Positions 1 through 6,256 of a stretch of 24,301 bases of DNA are shown here, piece by piece. Position 1 is the stretch's first letter; every line of letters begins with the position of its first letter. The notes beneath the pieces are model-generated. The model did no database searches, was not told the origin of the DNA, and saw only the letters and a program-made list of their open reading frames with translations. Made by a program: the position numbers and the translations under genes. Origin of the DNA: Thermovenabulum sp049723235 (GTDB taxonomy: Bacteria; Bacillota; Thermosediminibacteria; Thermosediminibacterales; Thermosediminibacteraceae); the NCBI RefSeq assembly GCF_049723235.1, contig NZ_JBNARB010000025.1:1-24301 (forward strand), in the 5' to 3' direction.

Positions 1-1026
1 GGGATACCTACGGTGCTTGACAGGATGATACAACAAGCGATAGCGCAGGTGCTCACCCGAATATTTGACCCGAGCTTTTCAAAAAACAGCTACGGATTCA
101 GGCCTGGTAAAGGAGCGCATCAAGCCATAATGGTGGCAAGAGAACACATAAAGCAAGGCAACCACTGGGTGGTGGACATAGACTTAGAAAAATTCTTTGA
201 CAGAGTAAACCATGACAAACTGATGTCGCTGGTAGCGAGGAAAGTAAGGGACAAGATGGTGCTCAAGCTCATAAGGAAATACTTAGAATCCGGGATAATG
301 CTAAACGGGGTAAAAGTGAAGAATGAAGAAGGGACACCGCAGGGAGGGCCACTAAGCCCGCTCTTAGCCAACATAATGCTGGACGAATTAGACAAAGAGC
401 TTGAGAGAAGGGGGCACAAATTCTGCAGGTATGCGGATGATTGCAACATATACGTAAAAAGCAAGAAAGCGGGACAAAGGGTAATGGAGAGCATAACCCG
501 GTATATAGAGCAGGAGCTAAAGTTGAAAGTAAACAAGAACAAAAGTGCCGTAGATAGACCCAGTAAGAGGAAGTTTTTAGGATTCTCCTTCTACATAAAA
601 GGAGGGGAAGTCAGGAACTTCATCCATAAAAAGCCCATAGAGAGATTCAAGGATAAAGTTAGGGCAATCACATCAAGGAGCAACGGGAGAAGCATGGAAT
701 GGAGGAAAGAGAAACTAAACCAGCTGATAACAGGATGGGTAAATTACTTTAAAATAGCGGATATGAAGAACACAGCAAGGGAACTGGATGGATGGATAAG
801 AAGGAGACTAAGGATGTGCTACTGGAAGCAATGGAAGAAGATAAAGACGAAGCATGACAATTTAGTCAGATTAGGGATAAACGATGTGAAAGCATGGGAG
901 TATGCCAATACAAGAAAAGGCTATTGGAGGATATCCAACAGCCAGATATTAGCAACTTCCATAACTAACGAATACCTTGAAAAGGAAGGCTTTTTAAGTC
1001 TAACGAAGAGACTTTCGATGGCATAA
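1..1026 (+). CDS. ltrA: Group II intron reverse transcriptase/maturase, 5' truncated by window
   Basis: Intron-encoded protein that assists splicing and copies the intron RNA at its DNA target. The reading frame is open from base 1 (GIPT precedes the GTG at 13), so the true start lies before the window and the GTG is not the start. Seen: the RT core with YGFRPG (about residues 31-36 of the visible part), the GTPQGGPLSP block (about 331-360 bp) and the catalytic YADD (430-441). The maturase/X domain follows, including FLGFSF and WVNYFK. The protein ends with a KGYWRISNS...NEYLEKEGFLSL tail typical of endonuclease-free class IIC proteins. No frameshift or internal stop is present, so the element may still be active. 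Confidence 0.93.
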   Translation, partial: GIPTVLDRMIQQAIAQVLTRIFDPSFSKNSYGFRPGKGAHQAIMVAREHIKQGNHWVVDIDLEKFFDRVNHDKLMSLVARKVRDKMVLKLIRKYLESGIMLNGVKVKNEEGTPQGGPLSPLLANIMLDELDKELERRGHKFCRYADDCNIYVKSKKAGQRVMESITRYIEQELKLKVNKNKSAVDRPSKRKFLGFSFYIKGGEVRNFIHKKPIERFKDKVRAITSRSNGRSMEWRKEKLNQLITGWVNYFKIADMKNTARELDGWIRRRLRMCYWKQWKKIKTKHDNLVRLGINDVKAWEYANTRKGYWRISNSQILATSITNEYLEKEGFLSLTKRLSMA

Positions 1027-1037
1027 TAAATTCTGAT

Positions 1038-1115
1038 GAACCGCCGTATACCGAACGGTACGTACGGTGGTGTGAGAGGACGGTAAGTGAAATAATCACC
1101 TACCTCCTACTCGAT
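1038..1115 (+). ncRNA. Group II intron domains V and VI
   Basis: Domain V: CCGCCGTA (1041-1048) pairs with TACGGTGG (1063-1070) with one G-U pair, capped by an inner TACC/GGTA stem around a GAAC loop. CGC within 1042-1044 would be the catalytic triad. Domain VI: GAGAGG (1074-1079) pairs with CCT (1106-1108) and CTC (1110-1112), leaving A1109 bulged as the branch-point adenosine. The stem continues with GGTA/TACC and GTGA/TCAC. The bulged A lies 6 nt from the predicted 3' end at T1115. Confidence 0.85.
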
Positions 1116-1999
1116 TAATAATGATAGTAATAGTTGAATTCTTTTGCTATTTCTTCAAAACGTTTAATTTTTTCAATAGCTTGATCGTGAAATTTATAAA
1201 TATATTCCAAAACAATGGTATTTATCATCACTATTGGTGTTGACATTGAATCGGTAAAGGATACGGAATTGGCTGGAGCATAAATTACATAATCCGAAAG
1301 AGGAACTAAAGGGGATGTTTCATCATTGGTTATGGAGATTATAGGCCAATTCATTTTTTTTACAAAATGCAATATTTCAATTGTTTTGGATGGATAACGG
1401 GGATATCCGAAAAATAATGCTAATACTTTTTTACCTTCCAAAGGCAAAATTAAATCATAAGTTGTTGTTCCAGCAACATTTATTTTAATTATAGGTTTTG
1501 ATATAACCCTTGAAAAAATGAATTCACTATATTCGGCAAGACAGCTTGACGAGCGAAGGCCAACTATTAATAGACATTCTGCTTCGTTAATCAGATTTAG
1601 AACGTTTTCAATAGTCTTGGGAGAATATTTGTTTATTAATTGATTAAAGTTTTGCTCTTCTTTTTTAATTATTTCTAATAGAACATTGTTGTCTATTCGG
1701 CGGTTTTTCATTGAAATATGTAAATAATCGGTCATAGTCATTTCTTTGTTTATTATTTGATGCATCTTTTGTACAAAATGAGGATAACCGTCATAACCTA
1801 AAAATCTAACAAATCGAATTACTGATATTTCCGAAGTTCCGGCATTTTTAGCCCACTGTTTTGCTGTCATAAAGGCAACATCAACAAAATTATTTAATAA
1901 ATAGTTTGCTATTTTTTTGTAAGTATTCGTATAATTTTCCCACTGTGACATTATATGATTAATAAAATCTTTTTTGTTTTTTATTTGATCTATACTCAT
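1115..1999 (-). CDS. RpiR/MurR-family transcriptional regulator (HTH + SIS)
   Basis: A 294-residue regulator, close to the usual family length of about 280-290. The N-terminal helix-turn-helix spans about residues 30-75 (TAKQWAKNAGTSEISVIRF...LGYDGYPHF, the usual RpiR pattern). A SIS sugar-phosphate-type sensing domain covers about 125-255 (LLIVGLRSSSCLAEY). The ATG at 1999 has a good SD (AGGAGTG) 5 nt upstream. It is divergent from the NhaC-type transporter, with a 285-bp AT-rich gap carrying an inverted repeat, so it probably controls the transporter and dehydrogenase. The ligand is unknown; with these neighbours it may be an amino-acid derivative rather than a sugar phosphate. Its stop codon coincides with the 3' boundary of the group II intron. 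Confidence 0.88.
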   Translation of the reverse strand: MSIDQIKNKKDFINHIMSQWENYTNTYKKIANYLLNNFVDVAFMTAKQWAKNAGTSEISVIRFVRFLGYDGYPHFVQKMHQIINKEMTMTDYLHISMKNRRIDNNVLLEIIKKEEQNFNQLINKYSPKTIENVLNLINEAECLLIVGLRSSSCLAEYSEFIFSRVISKPIIKINVAGTTTYDLILPLEGKKVLALFFGYPRYPSKTIEILHFVKKMNWPIISITNDETSPLVPLSDYVIYAPANSVSFTDSMSTPIVMINTIVLEYIYKFHDQAIEKIKRFEEIAKEFNYYYHY

Positions 2000-2043
2000 G
2001 GTAGCACTCCTAATTCTATGATAGATAAAATTGCTTAATTTGA

Positions 2044-2052
2044 ATTATATCA
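2044..2052 (-). promoter_or_regulatory. Extended -10 promoter for the rpiR-like gene
   Basis: On the minus strand the sequence reads TGATATAAT, a perfect extended -10 (TGnTATAAT), about 45 nt upstream of the regulator start. No good -35 is visible, as is common for extended -10 promoters. Confidence 0.55.
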
Positions 2053-2180
2053 AAGATAATTCCAAAAATCCATATAAAAGAAATCAAATATTAATAATAT
2101 AATAAAATAATAAATATTATAAAAAAATATTAAAAATAAGAAATATGTAAAAAATACAAGAAAATAGATAAAATGAAGAG

Positions 2181-2202
2181 ATATGTTGCGATAACAACAT
2201 AT
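2181..2202. promoter_or_regulatory. Perfect inverted repeat, candidate RpiR operator
   Basis: ATATGTTG (2181-2188) and CAACATAT (2195-2202) form a perfect 8-bp inverted repeat around a 6-nt centre (CGATAA). It sits 9 bp upstream of the -35 box of the divergent transporter gene, in an otherwise structureless AT-rich gap. The position suits the operator of the adjacent RpiR-type regulator; that assignment is inference. Confidence 0.6.
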
Positions 2203-2211
2203 AAATAAAAT

Positions 2212-2240
2212 TTGATGTAAAAACACCATTTATGTATTAT
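2212..2240 (+). promoter_or_regulatory. Sigma-A promoter of the NhaC-type transporter
   Basis: TTGATG (2212-2217), a 17-bp spacer and TATTAT (2235-2240). The -10 is followed by about 44 nt of leader and a strong SD (AAAGGAGGG) before the ATG at 2285. Confidence 0.6.
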
Positions 2241-2284
2241 ATTAATAGAATCACTATTTTAAAAATTAAAAAAGGAGGGTTAAA

Positions 2285-3775
2285 ATGTCCGATTATGATA
2301 TCCTTTCTATTATACCGCCGTTAGTAGCGATATCTTTAGCATTAATTACAAAAAACGTTATCATATCTTTGTTTTTAAGTGTTTTTATAGGTTTTTCCAT
2401 TTTAGCCGGTGGTAATATTTTTGTTGGTTTTACAAACATACTTGAAAAAGGAATATTTGAACAAATGATAGGTAAAAGTAATGCTCAAGTAATGGCTTTA
2501 ATGATAATAATCGGAGGGTTTATAGCACTTATAGAAAAATCTGGTATTGCCCGCACATTTGCAAATACTATTACAAAAAAGATCAATACTAAGTCAAAAG
2601 CTCAGGTAGCTACATGGTTAGGAGGGCTTATTATATTTTTTACGGACTCAGGTAATAGCCTGATTTTAGGTCCGCTCTTTCAACCTATATATGATAGATT
2701 AAAAATATCAAAACAAAAATTAGCGTATATTTTAGACTCTACATCTTCACCTGTATGTATTTTAATTCCCTTTATTGGATGGGGAATATATATAATGAGT
2801 TTAATACAGCAGGAGTTTTCAAAATTAGGTATTGCTGAACATGAATTTACGGCTTTTATCAAAACATTACCTTATCAATTTTATCCGATCTGCACGTTAT
2901 TGCTTGTCCCTTTAATAGCAATAACTGGAAAAGATTTTGGACCTATGGCTAAAGCTGAGTTATTAGTTGAATCTTCAACAGATATATCTTATGTAAAGAC
3001 AAAATTGGATAACAATAAAGAAAATGCAGGGCCTTCAATGGCGAGCTTCATTGTACCCTTTGTAGTGTTATTTGTTGTTATGTTTAGTATGTTTACATAT
3101 TTCGGATTTCCTGTAAAACCCGTTCCGGGAATAAAATTAAGAATTTCTATGGGAACCGCTTACTTACTTGCAACGTTTACTAGTTTTTACTTTATATATA
3201 AAGAAAAAATAATGAGTTTTAAAGAAGCTTTTAATACTTATATTGAAGGCATGCAAAAAATGGTATATGTATTAATTATATTAGTTCTTGCTTGGTCATT
3301 AGGAAGCGTTTGTTCCCAACTTCAAACATCAGTCTTTTTAACTTCTATCGCTAAGAATTTTATAACTGCAGGTATGCTACCTTTCTTTGTATTCGTAATA
3401 GGATGTATTGTTTCATTTTCAACAGGAACTTCTTGGGGTACTTTTGCTATTATGATGCCTATAGCTATCCCAATGGCTTACAGCTTAGGCGCACCCATAT
3501 ATGCCACAATTGGTGCTGTATTAGGCGGGGGGTTGTTTGGAGATCATTGTTCTCCGGTCTCTGATACAACTATATTATCTTCCATGGCTTCAAAATGTGA
3601 TTTGGTAGATCACGTAATAACTCAATTGCCGTATGCATTGACTGCTGCATTAGGTGCAATGATAGCTTATGTCGTAGCTGGTTTTGTTCAAAGCCCCATA
3701 ACATTGATTATTGCTATTGCATCATCTGTGATATTGTTATTTGTATTTAAGAATGTATGGAAGGTAAGGGATTAA
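2285..3775 (+). CDS. NhaC-family Na+/H+ (or Na+/H+-coupled substrate) antiporter
   Basis: A 496-residue polytopic membrane protein with roughly a dozen hydrophobic segments. It matches the NhaC family: FFTDSGNSLILGP at about residues 118-130, DSTSSPVCILIPF at 151-163, STGTSWGTFAI near 380 and GLFGDHCSPVSDTTILSS near 415-432. The family includes simple Na+/H+ exchangers and antiporters that couple ion exchange to uptake of organic acids, such as malate/lactate. Because a saccharopine/lysine-dehydrogenase-like enzyme follows after 34 bp and an RpiR-type regulator is divergent, import of an organic or amino acid is plausible here. The substrate cannot be read from the sequence. Codon usage is strongly AT-rich compared with genes after 6250. 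Confidence 0.85.
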   Translation: MSDYDILSIIPPLVAISLALITKNVIISLFLSVFIGFSILAGGNIFVGFTNILEKGIFEQMIGKSNAQVMALMIIIGGFIALIEKSGIARTFANTITKKINTKSKAQVATWLGGLIIFFTDSGNSLILGPLFQPIYDRLKISKQKLAYILDSTSSPVCILIPFIGWGIYIMSLIQQEFSKLGIAEHEFTAFIKTLPYQFYPICTLLLVPLIAITGKDFGPMAKAELLVESSTDISYVKTKLDNNKENAGPSMASFIVPFVVLFVVMFSMFTYFGFPVKPVPGIKLRISMGTAYLLATFTSFYFIYKEKIMSFKEAFNTYIEGMQKMVYVLIILVLAWSLGSVCSQLQTSVFLTSIAKNFITAGMLPFFVFVIGCIVSFSTGTSWGTFAIMMPIAIPMAYSLGAPIYATIGAVLGGGLFGDHCSPVSDTTILSSMASKCDLVDHVITQLPYALTAALGAMIAYVVAGFVQSPITLIIAIASSVILLFVFKNVWKVRD

Positions 3776-3809
3776 AAAATATTTACGAAATATAAAAGGA
3801 GATGTTAAT

Positions 3810-4973
3810 ATGAAAGCAATAGTTTTGGGAGCGGGGAAAATCGGAAGGGTTATTGCCCAGGATTTGATTAAGAGTAATTTATTTGAAAAACTCACAATAG
3901 CAGATATATCAAATGAGGTTATTGATGAAGCATTAAAATTTATAGGAGACGGCAGAGTGGATGGAGTGATTTTGGATGCATCAAAATATGAAAATATTGC
4001 AAAAGCTATGCAGGGGTACGATATAGCTATAGGGGCACTGCTTCACAAATATGCTCTTGACGGTATCAAGGCGGCTATTGAAAATAAAATTAATTACGTT
4101 GATTTGGTAGGAAGTTATCCGGAAAAAAGACTTGTCCTGGATGATGATGCAAAAAAAAGCAATGTAACTATAATTCCCGGGTGTGGAGTAGCACCGGGTT
4201 TAGGAAATATTTTGATTGGGTATGGAACAACATTTTTCGATGAATTAGAATATGGGAAGATAATAGTTGGTGGTTTACCTCTGCATAAAGATTCGCCATT
4301 AGAATATAAAATAGTATATGCAATTCAAAGTGTATTTGGTATCATTGATAGAAAGAGCAAAGTACTGATAAATGGAGAAGTGGTTGAGGAAGAGACATTT
4401 AGTAATTTGGAATATATAGAATTTCCTTCCCCTTTGGGCAAATGTGAAGCTTTTTTAACTGACGGGTTATCCTACTCTATATACACTATGAAAGATAAAG
4501 GTTTTAAACGCTTAGAAGAAAAAAGTGTCCGTTATCCTGGGTATGTAGATAAGGTAAAATTTTTAATTCAATGCGGACTTTTAGATAATGAACCTGTAAA
4601 CTTTAAAGGGCAACAAATATCACCAAGAGAATTTGTTCTTTCTATACTTGAGCCGAAAATGAGATTGGGAAATGACATAGATATAACTGTTTTAAGAGTG
4701 GAAATTACGGGTAAAAGAGAAGATAAAAAACAAAAATTGGTATTTGATATGATGGATTTTAGGGACCAGAAAACTGGTATAACCTCAATGGCTAGAACTA
4801 CCGGTTATCCTTGTTCTATAGCGGTGCAAATGATAGTAAGGGGTATAATAAATGAGAAAGGAATAATACCTCCAGAGATAGCTTTTGGAACTCCTGAACG
4901 ATTTAAACTACTTGATGAGGGTTTAAAAACCCGTGGAATAAATATTGATTGTAAATTTTTTGATATCGAATAA
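3810..4973 (+). CDS. Saccharopine dehydrogenase/lysine 6-dehydrogenase-like NAD(P)-dependent oxidoreductase
   Basis: A 387-residue protein with an N-terminal Rossmann fold: GAGKIG at residues 7-12 is the dinucleotide loop, and the acidic residue in TIADIS (about 28-33) follows strand 2. A C-terminal saccharopine-dehydrogenase-type catalytic domain includes PGCGVAPGLGN (about 126-136). Length and layout fit the lysine 6-dehydrogenase/saccharopine reductase group, which act on the amino group or secondary amine of amino acids. The ATG follows an AAAGGAGATG ribosome site. Probable operon with the NhaC-type transporter upstream, and a terminator lies 24 bp downstream, so the pair forms a two-gene unit for some amino-acid derivative. 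Substrate assignment is uncertain; saccharopine itself is unlikely without other pathway genes. Confidence 0.78.
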   Translation: MKAIVLGAGKIGRVIAQDLIKSNLFEKLTIADISNEVIDEALKFIGDGRVDGVILDASKYENIAKAMQGYDIAIGALLHKYALDGIKAAIENKINYVDLVGSYPEKRLVLDDDAKKSNVTIIPGCGVAPGLGNILIGYGTTFFDELEYGKIIVGGLPLHKDSPLEYKIVYAIQSVFGIIDRKSKVLINGEVVEEETFSNLEYIEFPSPLGKCEAFLTDGLSYSIYTMKDKGFKRLEEKSVRYPGYVDKVKFLIQCGLLDNEPVNFKGQQISPREFVLSILEPKMRLGNDIDITVLRVEITGKREDKKQKLVFDMMDFRDQKTGITSMARTTGYPCSIAVQMIVRGIINEKGIIPPEIAFGTPERFKLLDEGLKTRGINIDCKFFDIE

Positions 4974-4996
4974 AGATTTGATATATTTTCTTATAT

Positions 4997-5022
4997 AGCT
5001 GACGGAACGTCGGCTTATTTTT
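4997..5022 (+). terminator. Rho-independent terminator of the transporter/dehydrogenase operon
   Basis: AGCTGACG (4997-5004) pairs with CGTCGGCT (5008-5015) around a GAA loop, with one G-U pair, followed by TATTTTT. Confidence 0.8.
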
Positions 5023-5041
5023 CAAAAAATAAATCTATATA

Positions 5042-5070
5042 TTGCAATAATACGATATAAGGTGTATAAT
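5042..5070 (+). promoter_or_regulatory. Sigma-A promoter of the small ferredoxin gene
   Basis: TTGCAA (5042-5047), a 17-bp spacer and a perfect TATAAT (5065-5070). The -10 overlaps the left arm of the palindrome at 5067-5091, so a repressor bound there would block polymerase. Confidence 0.7.
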
Positions 5071-5091
5071 ATACCCTCGTAGGGTATATTA
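5067..5091. promoter_or_regulatory. 11-bp palindrome over the ferredoxin promoter, CsoR/CstR-like operator
   Basis: TAATATACCCT (5067-5077) and AGGGTATATTA (5081-5091) are perfect inverted repeats around CGT. The core ATACCCT-CGT-AGGGTAT resembles the GTACCC/GGGTAT-type operators of CsoR-family repressors (copper- or persulfide-sensing). It overlaps the -10 and the expected transcription start. As RNA it could also form a short 5' hairpin. The regulator gene is not in the window. Confidence 0.6.
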
Positions 5092-5111
5092 AAAGTTAAA
5101 GGAGGATTATT

Positions 5112-5312
5112 ATGACGATAAAAATAAACAGGGGAAGATGTCCGCAAAATCATCCGTGCCCGTCGGTGAGGATATGTCCTACGGGAGCGCTCACTCAAAA
5201 GGGATTTAATGCTCCCGAAATTGATAAAGAAAAATGCATTGAATGTATGAGATGCGTTTCTTACTGCCCAACGGGCGCGATCACCCTTGAAAGAAAAATT
5301 CAGGCAAAGTAG
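5112..5312 (+). CDS. Small 4Fe-4S ferredoxin with an atypical first cysteine motif
   Basis: A 66-residue, soluble, ferredoxin-like electron carrier. The second half has a classic motif with C42, C45, C48 and C52-P. The first half reads C10-x5-C16-x5-C22-P and so lacks the normal CxxCxxC spacing; H14 lies between the first two cysteines. C22 can complete the cluster bound by C42/C45/C48, but the other cluster would have only C10, C16 and C52 plus possibly H14, so it may be 3Fe-4S, non-cysteine ligated or absent. The ATG has a perfect AAAGGAGG site. It has its own promoter and palindromic operator, and lies about 950 bp upstream of the por operon, for which it could accept electrons (inference). 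Confidence 0.8.
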   Translation: MTIKINRGRCPQNHPCPSVRICPTGALTQKGFNAPEIDKEKCIECMRCVSYCPTGAITLERKIQAK

Positions 5313-5322
5313 TGTTTTTACA

Positions 5323-5394
5323 CATCCCCTCTGCATAAAATATTAATATGAATATTTCCCCTTTAAAATGGAAATAATTTCTTTAGAGGGGATG
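5323..5394 (+). promoter_or_regulatory. Two mutually exclusive stems that capture the yaaL ribosome-binding site
   Basis: CATCCCCTCT (5323-5332) is perfectly complementary to AGAGGGGATG (5385-5394). CCCCTTTAAA (5358-5367) is complementary to TTTAGAGGGG (5382-5391) with one G-U pair. Both stems use the same SD (AGAGGGG, 5385-5391) of the GTG-started gene at 5399, so only one can form at a time. A weak promoter (TTTACA 5317-5322, N18, TATTAA 5341-5346) would produce a transcript carrying only the second stem, while read-through from the ferredoxin gene carries both. Confidence 0.5.
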
Positions 5395-5398
5395 AATT

Positions 5399-5668
5399 GT
5401 GAAAGGGGAAAACAAAAATAACGTTTTATCGTGGCTTTCCGCATTATTTTTCGAGGAAGTGGAGGAGAATAATCCAAATAGCGACCTTTTAGAAGAACTG
5501 CGGAAGGCCAAAAATGAGTGGATGGCAGCGGAAAGGTATTTTGAGAGCGTGAGCGATCCGGATCTGGTGGAATATGCCGTGTACAATATCGAGACGGCAA
5601 AAAGAAAATACTTTTATTTATTAAAAAAAGCCAAGGAAGAAGGAATAACCTCCGGCGATGTAAAATAA
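5399..5668 (+). CDS. yaaL: YaaL-like DUF2508 protein
   Basis: An 89-residue soluble protein of unknown biochemical function. It matches the DUF2508/YaaL family in its charged helical core: LLEELRKAKNEWMAAERYFES (about residues 30-50), then AVYNIETAKRKYFYLLKKAKEEG (about 60-82). Identification is supported by its place 30 bp upstream of bofA, the arrangement known from Bacillus (recR-yaaL-bofA). The GTG start at 5399 is chosen because AGAGGGG lies 7 nt upstream; the ATG at 5392 is out of frame. Here recR is not the upstream neighbour; the ferredoxin gene is. The SD lies in a hairpin (see the regulatory feature). Confidence 0.78.
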   Translation: MKGENKNNVLSWLSALFFEEVEENNPNSDLLEELRKAKNEWMAAERYFESVSDPDLVEYAVYNIETAKRKYFYLLKKAKEEGITSGDVK

Positions 5669-5698
5669 ATTTAGTACAAAAAACCGGAGGTGAAAATC

Positions 5699-5965
5699 AT
5701 GCATGTGGATATATGGGCAATAGCAGCATATGCCTTCGGGCTTTTAATGCTTTACGCTATTGCCAGGATTCTTATTGCTCCCGTTAGATTGATATTAAAA
5801 TTGATTTACAACGGAATTATCGGAGGAATATTGCTTGTAATTTTAAATATACTGGGAGCTTTTTTTGGGATTCATATAGCTATTAATCCATTAACTGCAC
5901 TGATTGCGGGTTTTCTCGGTGTGCCGGGGATCGTTCTACTTTTATTTATTAAATACTTCTTCTAA
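5699..5965 (+). CDS. bofA: BofA-like pro-sigma-K processing inhibitor
   Basis: An 88-residue integral membrane protein with two or three hydrophobic segments. It shows the BofA-family pattern in the second half: NGIIGGILLVILNILG, GIHIAINPLTALIAGFLGVPGI. In Bacillus, BofA sits in the outer forespore membrane and restrains the SpoIVFB protease until late sporulation. The ATG at 5699 is preferred over the GTG at 5690, because the SD GGAGGTG (5686-5692) overlaps that GTG and is 6 nt from the ATG. It is cotranscribed with yaaL and followed by a terminator 27 bp downstream. Confidence 0.88.
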   Translation: MHVDIWAIAAYAFGLLMLYAIARILIAPVRLILKLIYNGIIGGILLVILNILGAFFGIHIAINPLTALIAGFLGVPGIVLLLFIKYFF

Positions 5966-5992
5966 AGGAAAACTCAAAAGGAAAAAATGTAA

Positions 5993-6022
5993 AAACCCCT
6001 GAAATGGGGTTTATATTTTTTT
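5993..6022 (+). terminator. Rho-independent terminator after bofA
   Basis: AAACCCC (5993-5999) and GGGGTTT (6006-6012) form a perfect 7-bp stem with a 6-nt loop, followed by ATATTTTTTT. Confidence 0.88.
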
Positions 6023-6026
6023 CGGC

Positions 6027-6055
6027 TTGACCGAGAAAAAATTGTCTGTTATACT
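6027..6055 (+). promoter_or_regulatory. Upstream sigma-A promoter of the por operon
   Basis: TTGACC (6027-6032), a 17-bp spacer and TATACT (6050-6055). It starts 5 bp after the bofA terminator T-run, and would give a leader of about 195 nt before porC. The first CTGTTATA repeat (6046-6053) overlaps its -10. Confidence 0.65.
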
Positions 6056-6149
6056 TTAATAGAAAATGCTGTTATAATAGATAAAGCCTCAGTTTAAGCT
6101 GAAACTAAACGGGCTGTTATATAAAATAACAAAAGCTGTATTATAACAG
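6046..6149 (+). promoter_or_regulatory. por leader with four CTGTTATA repeats and a foldable three-way junction
   Basis: CTGTTATA occurs at 6046-6053, 6069-6076 and 6114-6121, and inverted (TATAACAG) at 6142-6149. CTGTTATAATA (6069-6079) and TATTATAACAG (6139-6149) are perfect 11-bp inverted repeats. Between them, AGCC/GGCT (6085-6088/6112-6115) encloses AGTTT/AAACT (6091-6095/6102-6106), and GTTAT/ATAAC (6116-6120/6126-6130) forms a second hairpin. The region could be a cluster of repressor sites or a structured RNA leader. It matches no riboswitch that I recognise. Confidence 0.45.
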
Positions 6150-6169
6150 AACAATTATACAAATATTTT

Positions 6170-6197
6170 TTGATATTTTATTTTTTTATGTTAAAAT
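6170..6197 (+). promoter_or_regulatory. Possible second, proximal por promoter
   Basis: TTGATA (6170-6175), a 16-bp spacer and TAAAAT (6192-6197), about 60 bp upstream of the porC start. The surrounding DNA is so AT-rich that a chance match is possible. Confidence 0.35.
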
Positions 6198-6256
6198 TAC
6201 TCTACATAAAGCTTAAATTACCCGGGTATTTTAAAATTTGAAAGGAGGAAAAAAAG

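Larger units (their letters stand above)
1..1115 (+). mobile_element. Group II intron, 3' portion (probable class IIC), cut by the window edge
   Basis: The window starts inside a group II intron: an intron-encoded reverse transcriptase (1-1026) is followed after a short gap by sequence that folds as domains V and VI. The probable 3' end is T1115, since group II introns end in A-pyrimidine and the branch-point A lies 6 nt upstream. Class IIC is inferred from the CGC triad in domain V and from an ORF that stops soon after the maturase domain, with no HNH endonuclease. The 5' exon, domains I-III and part of domain IV lie outside the window, so the insertion target cannot be seen directly. Confidence 0.88.
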
